Shown here: positions 45,734 through 54,371 of the stretch, one piece after another | Numbering within the stretch: the first letter of the stretch is position 1 | Layout: the number at the start of each line of letters is the position of its first letter | Assembly: GCF_014202075.1 (NCBI RefSeq) | Contig: NZ_JACHFZ010000006.1 | Location: 41,721-105,720, forward strand | Origin: Brevundimonas basaltis | GTDB lineage: Bacteria; Pseudomonadota; Alphaproteobacteria; Caulobacterales; Caulobacteraceae | Direction of reading: 5' to 3' | Length of the DNA stretch: 64,000 nt | Made by a program: the position numbers and the translations under genes | Notes under the pieces: model-generated | Database searches by the model: none | Told to the model about the DNA's origin: nothing | What the model saw: only the letters and a program-made list of their open reading frames with translations

Positions 45734-46396
45734 ATGTCGCTGATCCTGTGGTCCCACCCCTATTCGGCCTACGGCCAGAAGGCCCTCGTCGCCCTCTATG
45801 AACTGGGTCTGCCTTTCGAACCGAGGCTGGTCGACCATGCCGATGAGCCGGTGATGGCCGCCTTCCGGGCGCTGTCGCCGTTCGCCAGGATGCCGGTGCT
45901 TGTCGATACAGCGGCGGGCCGGACCATCCACGAGTCCAGCATTGTCATCGAATATCTGGACCGGCTGGGGGACGGCGGACGGTTGCTTCCGGCCGATCCG
46001 GAGGCGGCGCTGGAGGCCCGCTGGGTCGACCGCATCATTGATACCTACGTCGGCGCGCCGATGAACCGGATCATCTTCCATCGGCTCGGCCGGGCCGGGC
46101 CGCCGCCGCCGGAGGCGATCACGGCGTTGGATATGGGCGACATCCGGAACGCCTGGGATCTGCTGGAAAGCCGCCTCGCCGACGGCCGCATATGGGGCGC
46201 GGGGGAGAGCTTCACCCTCGCTGACTGCGCCGCCGCCCCGATCCTGACCTACGCGCGGCGGCTGGTCCCGTTCGGCGAGCGGCCGCGGCTAAAGGCCTGG
46301 CACGGCCGGTTGATGGCCCGGTCGTCGTTCCGACGCGCCCTGGAGGACGCCGCTCCGTTCGGCGATCTGATGCCGGCGCCGCCTGCGACAGACTAA
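45734..46396 (+). CDS. Glutathione S-transferase family protein
   Basis: 220 residues. The thioredoxin-like N-terminal domain starts MSLILWSHPYSAYGQKALVA and carries the cis-Pro and Glu-Ser glutathione site in FARMPVLVDTAAGRTIHESS. The helical C-terminal domain has the hydrophobic-core Asp in ESFTLADCAAAPILTYARRL. The Ser/Tyr in HPYSAYGQK is the likely catalytic residue. The frame continues upstream to 45524 but the ATG at 45734 gives the standard start. Confidence 0.9.
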   Translation: MSLILWSHPYSAYGQKALVALYELGLPFEPRLVDHADEPVMAAFRALSPFARMPVLVDTAAGRTIHESSIVIEYLDRLGDGGRLLPADPEAALEARWVDRIIDTYVGAPMNRIIFHRLGRAGPPPPEAITALDMGDIRNAWDLLESRLADGRIWGAGESFTLADCAAAPILTYARRLVPFGERPRLKAWHGRLMARSSFRRALEDAAPFGDLMPAPPATD

Positions 46397-46406
46397 ATCG
46401 CGGCGA

Positions 46407-46955
46407 TCAACCGTGGGCGATGTCGAGCGCTCGCGTACCGCCAGGCGTCGCCGCCACTTCGAGGAGCTTGAGCCGGAAGATCAGCACGCTGTTAGGCGGG
46501 ATCTCGCCGGCGCTGTCCTCACCGTAACCCAACGCCGGTGGGATGTAGACGAGCCATTCGTCACCGACGGTCATGTGCTGCAGCGCGTCGCGCATGCCCG
46601 GAATGATGGATCCGGAAATGCCCTCCTCGATGGTGAACACCGCCGGTTGGCCGCGCTGGAAGGAGCTGTCAAACACCGTCCCGTCGATCAGCGAACCTTC
46701 GTAGTCGACACGGACCAGATCGTTGCCGTCCGGCCGTTCGCCCCCCGGCGGCCCCGCCTGCAGCACCTTGTACTGCACACCTGACGGCAGGGTCCGGACG
46801 CCGTTCGCCCTTTCGTTGGACTGCATGAAGAATTCTGCGGCGCGAAGGTTCGCGGCCGCGTCCGCGTCGACGCCGGGCGCAGCTTCCCGTCCGCACGACG
46901 CGAGCGCCGCCGCCATGGCCAGCACGGCCGCCGTCCTAGCCCATCCGTAGCGCAT
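46407..46955 (-). CDS. FKBP-type peptidyl-prolyl cis-trans isomerase, lipoprotein
   Basis: 182 residues with a lipoprotein signal (RTAAVLAMAAALASC), a short helical segment (AAEFFMQSNERANGVRTLPS) and an FKBP domain from about residue 68: VRVDYEGSLIDGTVFDSSFQ, IIPGMRDALQHMTVGDEWLV, YIPPALGYGEDSAGEIPPNS and VLIFRLKLLEV. A periplasmic folding catalyst of the Mip/FkpA type. Its ATG at 46955 lies inside the threonine dehydratase gene (20-base overlap, different frame), so the two are coupled. Confidence 0.92.
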   Translation of the reverse strand: MRYGWARTAAVLAMAAALASCGREAAPGVDADAAANLRAAEFFMQSNERANGVRTLPSGVQYKVLQAGPPGGERPDGNDLVRVDYEGSLIDGTVFDSSFQRGQPAVFTIEEGISGSIIPGMRDALQHMTVGDEWLVYIPPALGYGEDSAGEIPPNSVLIFRLKLLEVAATPGGTRALDIAHG

Positions 46956-48138
46956 ATCCCGCCTCTTCCAGTCCGTGTCTGATCTCGTCGGCATGCGCCT
47001 CGCCGCGGGTCTCAACCATGATGTCGAACTCCGCGCCCTTGGCCGGCACATCCAGCGCCAACCGGTTGTGCACCACGTCGATGATGTTGCCGCCGAGGCC
47101 GCCGATGACGGCGCTCATCTTCGACAGCATGCCGGGGCGGTCGTCGCCGAGGATGCGATATACGACCAGCCGCTTCTCGCGCACCAACTCGCGGTTCAGG
47201 ACGACGGCCAGCATTCGTGAATCGATGTTACCGCCGCACAGGACCAGACCGACCTTCATGCCTCGGAACCTGTCGGGGTAGGCCAGCATGGCCGCAAGCC
47301 CGCCTGCTCCGGCGCCCTCGGCGACGGTCTTCTCGAGCGTGGCGTAGAAGGCGACAGCCTTTTCGAAATCCGCCTCCCCGCAGACGAGGACGTCCTCAAC
47401 CAGCGGATCAGCCAGGGCGAAGGGAATGTCGCCAACGGCCTTGATAGCTATGCCCTCGGCGATGGTCTGGCCGCCGCACCTGGGCGTCTCGCCCCGGCGT
47501 CTGGCCGAGAAGGACGGGTACATGGCCGCCTCGACGCCGAAGATGCGGATCGACGGCTTGAGGCCCCTGGCCGCGATGGCCGTGCCCGCGATCAGACCGC
47601 CGCCGCCGATCGGCACGATCAGGAGATCGAGCTCGGGCGCGTCCTCCAGGAACTCCAGACCGCAGACGCCCTGGCCCGCTACGATGCCGGCGTCGTCGAA
47701 GGCGGAAACGAAGACAAACCCTTCTTCATCGCGCAGCCGGTGGGCCTCTTCGGTCGAGCCCGAGAAATCAACTCCCTTGATGACCACGGTGGCGCCGTGC
47801 GCCCGCGTGCCGTCGGCCTTCACGAAGGGGGTGCCCTCGGGCATGACGATCGTCACCGGGATGCCGAGCCGGCCCCCGTGATACGCCAGCGCCTGGGCAT
47901 GGTTGCCCGCGGACGCCGCCACCACCCCGCGCTTCCGCTCATCCGGCGTCAGCTGCAGCAGCCGGTTCAGGGCGCCGCGCTCCTTGAAGCTACCGGTAAA
48001 GTGCAGATTGTCGTACTTGACCCAAACCTCGGCGCCGGTCAGCTGCGACAGCTTCCGGGAATGGCGCACCGGAGTGCGGTCGACCTGGCCGGTGATCCGC
48101 TCCCGCGCCGCCAGAATATCGTCAAACGTGACTGTCAT
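46936..48138 (-). CDS. ilvA: Threonine ammonia-lyase (biosynthetic/catabolic threonine dehydratase) with ACT domain
   Basis: 400-residue PLP enzyme making 2-oxobutanoate from threonine. The Schiff-base lysine is in HFTGSFKERGALNRLLQL (near residue 55), the phosphate-binding loop is VPIGGGGLIAGTAIA, and the C-terminal ACT domain runs from about 325 (YRILGDDRPGMLSKMSAVIG). A single ACT domain and this length fit the TdcB/ilvA-like form common in alphaproteobacteria. The ATG at 48138 (MTVTFDDILAARERI) is preferred over the long upstream frame. Its product 2-oxobutanoate yields propionyl-CoA. Confidence 0.92.
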   Translation of the reverse strand: MTVTFDDILAARERITGQVDRTPVRHSRKLSQLTGAEVWVKYDNLHFTGSFKERGALNRLLQLTPDERKRGVVAASAGNHAQALAYHGGRLGIPVTIVMPEGTPFVKADGTRAHGATVVIKGVDFSGSTEEAHRLRDEEGFVFVSAFDDAGIVAGQGVCGLEFLEDAPELDLLIVPIGGGGLIAGTAIAARGLKPSIRIFGVEAAMYPSFSARRRGETPRCGGQTIAEGIAIKAVGDIPFALADPLVEDVLVCGEADFEKAVAFYATLEKTVAEGAGAGGLAAMLAYPDRFRGMKVGLVLCGGNIDSRMLAVVLNRELVREKRLVVYRILGDDRPGMLSKMSAVIGGLGGNIIDVVHNRLALDVPAKGAEFDIMVETRGEAHADEIRHGLEEAGYALRMG

Positions 48139-48282
48139 GGCCTTCCCTATACCCGGTCTCGCGCCGGGTTGCCGCGAGGTTCTGGACCACCGTCCGGGCA
48201 GTCGCAACCGCAACCTTGACCTTGCCGTGGCGTTCATCGTCTCATCAGGACGTTCGACCCGCGCCGCCCACGGAGAGAGCCC

Positions 48283-48834
48283 ATGGCCGCCCCTATGATC
48301 CCCCGCAAGCCTATCCTCGCGCTGATCGCCGCCGTAAGCCTCGGCGGGCTGGCGGCCTGCGAGACCGCTCCGATGGACAGGGGCTTCGGCGCGCCGTGGC
48401 CCCGACCGGCCCCGCCGCCGGCGCCGGCGGTGTTCAACGCGGACGATTTCGCCTGGTCGACCCGGGCGGGTCGCGCTTCGATCGACGGCCGGATCGACTA
48501 TCGCCGAAACGGGCGGGCGTTCGACTGTACCGGCTCGGTCGGTCTGACGCCGGACACCCCATACACTCGCGCCCGTATCCGCACGCTCTACGGCTCGACC
48601 GAGCGGGCGGCCGTGAACGAAGCTATCGTCCGTGCTCGGACGGTGGCCGACCCGAGTGCCGACTATCGCTCCTACGTCCGCTCCACCACCTGCGAGAATG
48701 GCCGTTTCAACTTCTCCGGCCTGCCGGACGGGGGTTGGTTCATCATCGCCCCCGTCAGCGCTGGCGGCGACGACCGGGTCGTCCTGATGCGCCGGGTCAA
48801 CACCCGCGGCGGTCGGATCACCGTCACCCTGTAG
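48283..48834 (+). CDS. Hypothetical lipoprotein
   Basis: 183 residues: lipoprotein signal (RKPILALIAAVSLGGLAAC), a proline-rich linker (PWPRPAPPPAPAVF) and a beta-rich domain with two cysteines (NGRAFDCTGSVGLTPDTPYT; SYVRSTTCENGRFNFSGLPD). The end GRFNFSGLPDGGWFIIAP with VVLMRRVNTRGGRITVTL reads like a carboxypeptidase-regulatory-type beta-sandwich. The ATG at 48283 follows GGAGAG. No named family recognised. Confidence 0.78.
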   Translation: MAAPMIPRKPILALIAAVSLGGLAACETAPMDRGFGAPWPRPAPPPAPAVFNADDFAWSTRAGRASIDGRIDYRRNGRAFDCTGSVGLTPDTPYTRARIRTLYGSTERAAVNEAIVRARTVADPSADYRSYVRSTTCENGRFNFSGLPDGGWFIIAPVSAGGDDRVVLMRRVNTRGGRITVTL

Positions 48835-48888
48835 CGTCTGGCGTTCGTCTTTTCAGGCCGCGTACCGGGCCGCTCTGGAGGAACAACC

Positions 48889-49488
48889 ATGCATCGCCCG
48901 CTCCCGATCCGGTCAGCCCTGATCCTCGCCGCCGGTCTCGCGCTGGCGGCGACCCCTGCGGCGGGCCAGTCGTGGGAACGCAACAGCGGCTACGGCCATC
49001 AGCGCGGCGCCTCCCACTGGGCGCCCTCGGCCTTCGATTGGCGCAGTCAGCTCGACCGGCCCGGTGATTACCGGTGCGACGCCTTCTGGGACGCCAACCG
49101 CACCGACTGCGGCGCGCGCTGGCGTGATCAGCGGCACAGGGCAAGCCCGCAGGCACGGCGGGACTACCGGGCCCTGGCAGGCTATGGTGGAAACCACGGT
49201 CGCTACGGGCGCGCCTACGGCTACGGCCATGGACACGATGGCCGCTATTCGACCCGGCAGCGTGGCTACGGGTACGGGTACGGCTACGGGCAGGGCTCCG
49301 CGGGAACGGCCTATCACGGCGCCTATGGACGACCCGATCTGGTCTATCCAGGCGGTTATGGCGATCCGGCCTATGGCGGCGGTCGCGACCCGGGTCGGAT
49401 CGACTGGTGCCGCGCGCGCTACCGCTCCTATGACCCGCGCAGCGGCTACTACCGCGCCTACAGCGGCCGCCTGATCTTCTGCGGCTGA
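48889..49488 (+). CDS. Secreted Gly/Tyr-rich BA14K-like protein
   Basis: 199 residues with a signal peptide (RSALILAAGLALAATPAAG). The middle (100-160) is Gly/Tyr/His/Arg-rich with a (GY)n stretch. The C-terminal IDWCRARYRSYDPRSGYYRA followed by YSGRLIFC has the WCxxRYRSY...G...C pattern of the BA14K family, known from a Brucella immunoreactive protein with lectin-like properties. A second Cys pair (DYRCDAFWDANRTDCGARW) is in the N-terminal half. Surface or periplasmic; function unknown. Confidence 0.78.
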   Translation: MHRPLPIRSALILAAGLALAATPAAGQSWERNSGYGHQRGASHWAPSAFDWRSQLDRPGDYRCDAFWDANRTDCGARWRDQRHRASPQARRDYRALAGYGGNHGRYGRAYGYGHGHDGRYSTRQRGYGYGYGYGQGSAGTAYHGAYGRPDLVYPGGYGDPAYGGGRDPGRIDWCRARYRSYDPRSGYYRAYSGRLIFCG

Positions 49489-49609
49489 AGGCGAACCGGG
49501 TTCATCTGATCACGGAACGGTGGGTGAGCGACGTTCGCCATCGTTTCGCCTTGTCCGCACCGCTTGGCTCACCTGACCCGCAAGGGGTGGTGGATCAGGG
49601 AGCGCGTTC

Positions 49610-49807
49610 ATGTCCCAGCACAATATTTCCGGTTCGGAAGTCTTTGGACCCAAGCCCGGCGTCATGCTGCGGTCGGTCAAGACCAGCGGCCTTCGCCGCC
49701 AGCGCGCGGCGCGCACGTGGGCGGCCTTCATCGCAGGCGCGGTCGTGGCCGTGATCGGCGGCGCCGTGGCCGTCGCGGCGATTTTCGGACCCACGGCTTT
49801 CGGCTGA
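49610..49807 (+). CDS. Small single-span membrane protein
   Basis: 65 residues: a basic, probably cytoplasmic N-terminus (VKTSGLRRQRAARTWAAF) and one hydrophobic span (FIAGAVVAVIGGAVAVAAIF) near the C-terminus. An AGGGAG site lies about 8 bases before the ATG. No family recognised, but start, composition and clean termination support a real small protein. Confidence 0.62.
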   Translation: MSQHNISGSEVFGPKPGVMLRSVKTSGLRRQRAARTWAAFIAGAVVAVIGGAVAVAAIFGPTAFG

Positions 49808-49820
49808 TCGCGCCGCCCGG

Positions 49821-50354
49821 TCAGGCCAGCCAGACCATCCGTCGTGTTTGCGCCTCGTCGGACCGCGCCTTGCTGAAGCCGCGCCGCACCTCGCCGGTGT
49901 AGAGGAAGCCGGCCTTCTCCAGCACCCGGCCAGAGGCCGGATTGTCGGTGAAATGGCCCGCCACCAGCGCGCGCCGCTTCCAGCGCTTCGCCGCCCAGAC
50001 CAGCGAACCCTGCAGCGCCTCGGTGGCATAGCCGCGACCCCAGAACGGCCGACCGATCCAGTAGCCGACCTCGGGAGCCGGATCGGAGTCCTCGAACAGG
50101 CCGATGACGCCGACCGGGCCGTGATCCTCGTGTTCGATCAGGAAGGTGGCGGCCCTGGCCGGATCCTGTCCGGCGACGCCGAGCACAAAGGTCTCCGCGT
50201 CGTCGATCGAATAGGGATGCGGCATGCGCAGCGTCATCCGCGCGATGTCGGGGTCGTTGGCGAGCGAGGCCAGCCGGCTGACGTCCTGCGGGCGCGGGGC
50301 GCGCAGCGCCAGGCGCCGCGTCTCGACGACAGGGGAAGGTTCGATCACGCACAT
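49821..50354 (-). CDS. GNAT family N-acetyltransferase (RimJ/RimL-like)
   Basis: 177-residue acetyltransferase. The start (VVETRRLALRAPRPQDVSRL) and the motif A segment (EVGYWIGRPFWGRGYATEAL) contain the acetyl-CoA pyrophosphate loop; NPASGRVLEKAGFLYTGEVR is the typical RimJ/RimL-type motif B. The substrate may be a protein N-terminus or a small amine. Downstream of rpmA on the same strand, but separated from it by a terminator. Confidence 0.9.
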   Translation of the reverse strand: MCVIEPSPVVETRRLALRAPRPQDVSRLASLANDPDIARMTLRMPHPYSIDDAETFVLGVAGQDPARAATFLIEHEDHGPVGVIGLFEDSDPAPEVGYWIGRPFWGRGYATEALQGSLVWAAKRWKRRALVAGHFTDNPASGRVLEKAGFLYTGEVRRGFSKARSDEAQTRRMVWLA

Positions 50355-50416
50355 GAGGCGGCCTCGGTGTTCGCGCCGCCTCCTTGGAGGGCTCGGACGG
50401 CTTCGAGGCGGGGAAA

Positions 50417-50450
50417 CGAAAACGGGGAGCCTGGTGATCCAGACTCCCCG
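50417..50450 (-). terminator. Intrinsic terminator of the rplU-rpmA operon
   Basis: On the minus strand CGGGGAGTCTGG (50450-50439) pairs with CCAGGCTCCCCG (50434-50423) around ATCA, followed by TTTTCGTTT. A perfect palindrome GGAAATATTTCC lies just upstream at 50452-50463. Confidence 0.85.
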
Positions 50451-50519
50451 CGGAAATATTTCCCTTGGTCCGGATCGCGGCTCTTGAGCCTTGCGCGATC
50501 CGGAGTGTTTCCGTTCGCG

Positions 50520-50801
50520 CTACTCGGCGGCCATAGCCTGGGTGTCGTTGGCCGGAAGGATCGACACGTAGCAACGGCCGCCACGCTTGGTGGTGAATTT
50601 CACCGAGCCGTGGACGGTGGCGAACAGGGTGTGATCGCGGCCGAGGCCGACGTTCTCACCGGGGTGGAAGGTGGTGCCGCGCTGACGCACGAGGATGTTG
50701 CCGGCCAGCACGCGTTCGCCGCCGAACTTCTTCACGCCGAGGCGCTTCGACTCGGAGTCGCGACCGTTGCGCGACGAACCACCGGATTTCTTGTGAGCCA
50801 T
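50520..50801 (-). CDS. rpmA: 50S ribosomal protein L27
   Basis: 93-residue L27: [60 protein letters not shown]. The N-terminus reaches the peptidyl-transferase centre. Operon with rplU, 27 bases upstream, closed by a strong terminator. Confidence 0.97.
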   Translation of the reverse strand: MAHKKSGGSSRNGRDSESKRLGVKKFGGERVLAGNILVRQRGTTFHPGENVGLGRDHTLFATVHGSVKFTTKRGGRCYVSILPANDTQAMAAE

Positions 50802-50828
50802 GGGTTGCTCCTGCTCTCGATCTTGTTC

Positions 50829-51383
50829 TTACGCTTCGTCGGTCTTGGCGGCCTTGGCCTTGGCCGGCGCCTTCTTGGCGGCGGGGGCCTTGGCTTCAGT
50901 CTTGGCGGCCTTCGGGGCCGGAGCCGCCTTGGCTTCGGTCTTCGGCGCGGCGGCCTTTCTCGCGGGCTTGGCCTCGGTCTCTTCGACACGCGGAGCCAGG
51001 CCGCGGGCGCGGGCGTTCATCTCGGCCTTGGTCATCAGCGAGGTCTCGCCGTCCCACTTGGCCTTTTCGCCTGCGCCTTCGATGCCAGTGATGCGCAGGA
51101 CCGATTCCATCTGACGATGGCCGTTGGTGCGGCGATAGCCCTGGCGGCGGATCTTCTTGAAGATCTTGATCTTCTCGCCCTTACGGGTTTCGACCAGCGT
51201 CGCCGCGACGGTCGCGCCGGCGATCATCGGGGCGCCGAGGGTCACGCCCTTGTCGCCGCCCAGCATCAGCACGTCGCCGAACGACACATTGGAGCCGGCC
51301 TCGCCGTCGAGCTTCTCGACCACGATGACGTCGCCCGGTTGAACCCGGTACTGCTTGCCGCCGGTCTTGATCACCGCGTACAT
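50829..51383 (-). CDS. rplU: 50S ribosomal protein L21 with long Ala/Lys-rich C-terminal extension
   Basis: 184 residues. The first 101 are a normal L21 (MYAVIKTGGKQYRVQPGDVI, KIKIFKKIRRQGYRRTNGHR). The remaining 83 (from about base 51080 down) start with WDGETSLMTKAEMNARARGL and turn into a low-complexity Ala/Lys/Pro tail resembling histone-H1-like tails (AAKTEAKAPAAKKAPAKAKA). Extended L21 proteins occur in alphaproteobacteria. A hairpin followed by a T-rich run precedes the start (see leader entry). Confidence 0.95.
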   Translation of the reverse strand: MYAVIKTGGKQYRVQPGDVIVVEKLDGEAGSNVSFGDVLMLGGDKGVTLGAPMIAGATVAATLVETRKGEKIKIFKKIRRQGYRRTNGHRQMESVLRITGIEGAGEKAKWDGETSLMTKAEMNARARGLAPRVEETEAKPARKAAAPKTEAKAAPAPKAAKTEAKAPAAKKAPAKAKAAKTDEA

Positions 51384-51404
51384 GTTGAAGCCTCAGCGAA
51401 ACGC

Positions 51405-51439
51405 AAAAAGAATAAGCCCGACGGGGGTCCCCCTCGGGC
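51405..51439 (-). promoter_or_regulatory. Candidate attenuator/leader hairpin of rplU-rpmA mRNA
   Basis: On the minus strand, 22 bases before the rplU ATG, a stem GCCCGA(GGGGG)/(CCCCCG)TCGGGC (51439-51416) is directly followed by TTATTCTTTTT. That is the shape of an intrinsic terminator placed between promoter and gene, so it may be a ribosomal-protein leader attenuator. The alternative is that it ends an upstream transcript; no minus-strand gene lies upstream within 1 kb. Confidence 0.5.
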
Positions 51440-51602
51440 GAAGAGCGGCGACATATACGGAACGACCCCCCGGAGTCAACGTGAAACCCGGCGCGCCGGG
51501 GCGTTTCCGGTGCTTCCTGCCCTCGCTGCAGATAGTCATGTCTACACCCGGGACCATTCTCCGGCGACCCATGCTGTTCTGACCGAGGGATTCCCACTCG
51601 AC

Positions 51603-51617
51603 TGTTATAAAGTAACA
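51603..51617. promoter_or_regulatory. Zur-box-like dyad upstream of the zinc-linked cluster
   Basis: TGTTA-TAAAG-TAACA is a 15-base dyad within an A/T-rich patch, resembling the GTTATA/TATAAC core of Zur operators. It sits 17 bases before the ATG of the membrane protein at 51634, where a repressor would block transcription. Confidence 0.5.
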
Positions 51618-51633
51618 CGCTACAGGGGCCGGG

Positions 51634-52293
51634 ATGACGCCGCCCGGACCCGACCAGACGCTGCTCCTGTCCCTTCTGGGTGCGGGTTTTGCGACCGCCT
51701 TCCTGCACGCGGCGCTGCCCACCCACTGGCTGCCGTTCGCGCTCGTCGGTCGCGCCCAGCGCTGGACGGTGGATCGTGTCCTGGCGGCGGTCGTGGTCGC
51801 GGGTCTGGCGCATGTGGCCGTGACCGCCGTCGTCGGCAGCCTGATCGTGGTGGCGGGACTGGCGCTGGACCAGTGGATCGCGGGCTTGCTGCCGTACCTG
51901 TCCGCTGTCCTGCTGTTCGCGTTCGGCGGCTTCTATCTGATCCGTTCCGTCGTCCGCCGGCCGCAACTCGCCGGGGGGGCGCCGCTGGAGACCCCCGCAC
52001 CGGCCGTGTCCAACGCCGCCGCCTTCGGTGCGCTGGTCGCGACGATGGCGATCTCGCCCGGGGAGGTCCTGCTGCCCTTCTATCTGAACCAGGCCCAGGG
52101 CGGCGTCGCGGTGCTCGCGGCCCTGACCGTCGTGTTCGCGCTCGGCACGGTCCTCGGCATGACCCTGTTCACCCTTCTGGCCCGCGCCGGCTGGTCGGTG
52201 CTCAGGCTCGAGCGTTGGGCGCGCTATGAGGGCGCCGTGCTGGGCCTCGCCCTGATCGCCGTCGGCCTTTTCGTCGTCCTGTATCGGCACTAA
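51634..52293 (+). CDS. Six-span membrane protein, possible metal permease
   Basis: 219 residues, six predicted spans (LLLSLLGAGFATAFLHAALP, VLAAVVVAGLAHVAVTAVVG, LIVVAGLALDQWIAGLLPYL, AFGALVATMAISPGEVLLPF, VLAALTVVFALGTVLGMTLF, EGAVLGLALIAVGLFVVLYR). The first span ends in HAALPTHWLPFALVG and the second holds LAHVAV, giving membrane His residues reminiscent of nickel/cobalt or cation exporters (NiCoT or TauE/SafE-like), but the family is not certain. The Zur-like dyad upstream and the following CDF and CobW genes suggest a role in zinc handling. The spacing to the next start is 10 bases. Confidence 0.78.
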   Translation: MTPPGPDQTLLLSLLGAGFATAFLHAALPTHWLPFALVGRAQRWTVDRVLAAVVVAGLAHVAVTAVVGSLIVVAGLALDQWIAGLLPYLSAVLLFAFGGFYLIRSVVRRPQLAGGAPLETPAPAVSNAAAFGALVATMAISPGEVLLPFYLNQAQGGVAVLAALTVVFALGTVLGMTLFTLLARAGWSVLRLERWARYEGAVLGLALIAVGLFVVLYRH

Positions 52294-52303
52294 GGCTCAG
52301 CGG

Positions 52304-53248
52304 ATGGCGCACCACCACGGCCCCGCCCACGACCATTCCGGCCACGACCACGGCGGTCATGGCCATGCCCACGGCCACCACCACGGACCGGTCAACACCG
52401 GCGACTGGCGCTACGCCGTCGGCCTGATCATCAACCTGGCCTTCGTCGGGATCGAATTCGGGGCCGGCGTCATCAGCGGCTCGACCGCCCTGATGGCCGA
52501 CGCCGGGCACAATCTGTCAGACGTGATGGGCCTGGCCATGGCCGGCGGCGCCGCCTGGCTGGCCCGTCGCGCCGCCGGCCCCGGCAAGACCTATGGCTAC
52601 GGCAAGGCGACCGTGCTGGCGGCCCTCGGCAACGCCCTGCTGCTGATCTTCGCCTGCGGCGCCATCGCCATCGAGGCGGTGCGCCGCCTCGCCGAGCCCG
52701 CGCCGGTGATGTCGGGCCTGATCATGGGAGTCGCCGCCGTCGGCTTCGTCATCAATCTTGGCACCGCGCTGCTGTTCATGCGCGACCAGCACTCGGACCT
52801 GAACGCCCGGGGCGCCTATCTGCACATGATGGCCGACGCGGCTGTGTCGATCGGCGTGGTCATCGCGGGGGCGGTCATCCTGTTCACCGGCTGGTCGATC
52901 GTCGATCCACTGGTCAGCATCGTCATCGTCGGGGTGATCCTGTGGGGCACCTGGGGGCTGCTGAAGGACTCGGTCAATCTGGCGCTCGACGCCGCGCCGC
53001 GCGGCGTCGATGTCGCGGCGATCCGCGCCGCCTTCCTCGCCCTGCCGGGCGTCAGCGCGGTGCACGACCTGCATGTCTGGGGCCTGTCGACGACCGACAC
53101 GGCCCTAACCGCGCATCTGGTCCACGACCGCCTGGACCCCGAGACCCTGCTGGCCGAGGCCCACGCCCTCGCCCGCGCCCGTTTCGCCATCCGCCACACC
53201 ACGCTTCAGCTCGAAGCCGGTCCCCTGCCGGATTGTCCGGACTGCTGA
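52304..53248 (+). CDS. Cation diffusion facilitator (zinc) transporter
   Basis: 314-residue CDF exporter. A His-rich N-terminus (HDHSGHDHGGHGHAHGHHHG) precedes six spans. Metal site A is made by MADAGHNLSDV (Asp-x-x-His-x-x-x-Asp type) with HMMADAAVSIGVV in span V; the cytoplasmic domain (220-314) ends in CPDC. This matches ZitB/CzcD-type Zn(II)/H+ antiporters. It lies between the predicted permease and the CobW GTPase, in one probable operon. Confidence 0.94.
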   Translation: MAHHHGPAHDHSGHDHGGHGHAHGHHHGPVNTGDWRYAVGLIINLAFVGIEFGAGVISGSTALMADAGHNLSDVMGLAMAGGAAWLARRAAGPGKTYGYGKATVLAALGNALLLIFACGAIAIEAVRRLAEPAPVMSGLIMGVAAVGFVINLGTALLFMRDQHSDLNARGAYLHMMADAAVSIGVVIAGAVILFTGWSIVDPLVSIVIVGVILWGTWGLLKDSVNLALDAAPRGVDVAAIRAAFLALPGVSAVHDLHVWGLSTTDTALTAHLVHDRLDPETLLAEAHALARARFAIRHTTLQLEAGPLPDCPDC

Positions 53249-53285
53249 CTTCACAACCGGCCTCGCAGCCGCCATCTAGCCGATC

Positions 53286-54347
53286 ATGACCGACACCGCT
53301 TCCGGCAAAATCCCCGTCACCGTCCTCACCGGCTATCTTGGCGCCGGCAAGACGACGCTGCTGAACCGCATCCTCACCGAGGATCACGGCAAGCGCTACG
53401 CCGTCATCGTCAACGAGTTCGGCGAGATCGGCATCGACAACGACCTCGTGGTCGGCGCCGACGAGGACGTGTTCGAGATGAACAACGGCTGCGTCTGCTG
53501 CACCGTGCGCGGCGACCTGATCCGTGTCGTCGCCGGCCTGATGAAGCGCCAGCGCCCCGGCAAACCGGCCTTCGACGCCATCATCGTCGAGACCACGGGT
53601 CTCGCCGACCCCGGCCCGGTGGCCCAGACCTTCTTCGTCGACGAGGACGTCAAGGCGAAGACCCAGCTCGACAGCGTCACCGCCCTCGTCGACGCCAAAC
53701 ACGTCATGGCCCGGCTCGATGACTCGAAGGAGGCGCGCGAGCAGGTCGCCTTCGCCGACCGCATCATCCTCAACAAGGTCGACCTGGCTTCGGATATCGA
53801 ACTGGCCGAAGTCGAGCGTCGGCTGCGCAAGCTCAATCCCCTGGCCCCGATCACCCGCGCCGAACGCGCCGACGTGCCGCTGGATCAGGTGCTGGGTCTC
53901 GGCGGTTTCGATCTGGAGCGGATCCTCGACATCAATCCGCAGTTCGCCAACCCCGCTCACGGCGAGGAAGGCCACGTCCACGACGAACACTGCGGCCACG
54001 ACCATGACCACGACGCCCATTCTGCGGGGCCAAGAGGCCACGCCCACGAGGACGACATCAAGGGCGTCTCCCTGTCGTTGGACCGGCCGATGGACGGGAC
54101 CAAATTTACCGCCTGGCTCGACCGGCTGCTGGGTGAGCAAGGTCAGAACATCCTGCGCGCCAAAGGCATCATCGATGTCGCCGGCGAGGACCGCCGTCTG
54201 GTCTTCCAGGCCGTCCACATGATCCTCGAAGGCGAGTTGCAAAAGCCGTGGGGCTCGATCGAGCGCCGCTGGTCCCGCGCCGTCTTCATCGGCCGCGACC
54301 TCGATGAGGCGGCGTTGACGGCCGGGTTCGAGGCCTGCGCGGCATGA
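53286..54347 (+). CDS. CobW/COG0523 family GTPase, probable zinc metallochaperone
   Basis: 353 residues: Walker [17 protein letters not shown] (residues 15-30), the metal motif [12 protein letters not shown] (CxCC), [18 protein letters not shown] (G4) and a His/Asp-rich linker ([16 protein letters not shown], near 232-248) before the CobW C-terminal domain. COG0523 GTPases of this kind deliver zinc to client enzymes under limitation and are often Zur-regulated; that a Zur-like dyad lies 1.7 kb upstream supports this. Same strand as the CDF gene, 37 bases downstream. Confidence 0.94.
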   Translation: MTDTASGKIPVTVLTGYLGAGKTTLLNRILTEDHGKRYAVIVNEFGEIGIDNDLVVGADEDVFEMNNGCVCCTVRGDLIRVVAGLMKRQRPGKPAFDAIIVETTGLADPGPVAQTFFVDEDVKAKTQLDSVTALVDAKHVMARLDDSKEAREQVAFADRIILNKVDLASDIELAEVERRLRKLNPLAPITRAERADVPLDQVLGLGGFDLERILDINPQFANPAHGEEGHVHDEHCGHDHDHDAHSAGPRGHAHEDDIKGVSLSLDRPMDGTKFTAWLDRLLGEQGQNILRAKGIIDVAGEDRRLVFQAVHMILEGELQKPWGSIERRWSRAVFIGRDLDEAALTAGFEACAA

Positions 54348-54371
54348 ATCTGTGACCGTCCCGGAGATGCA

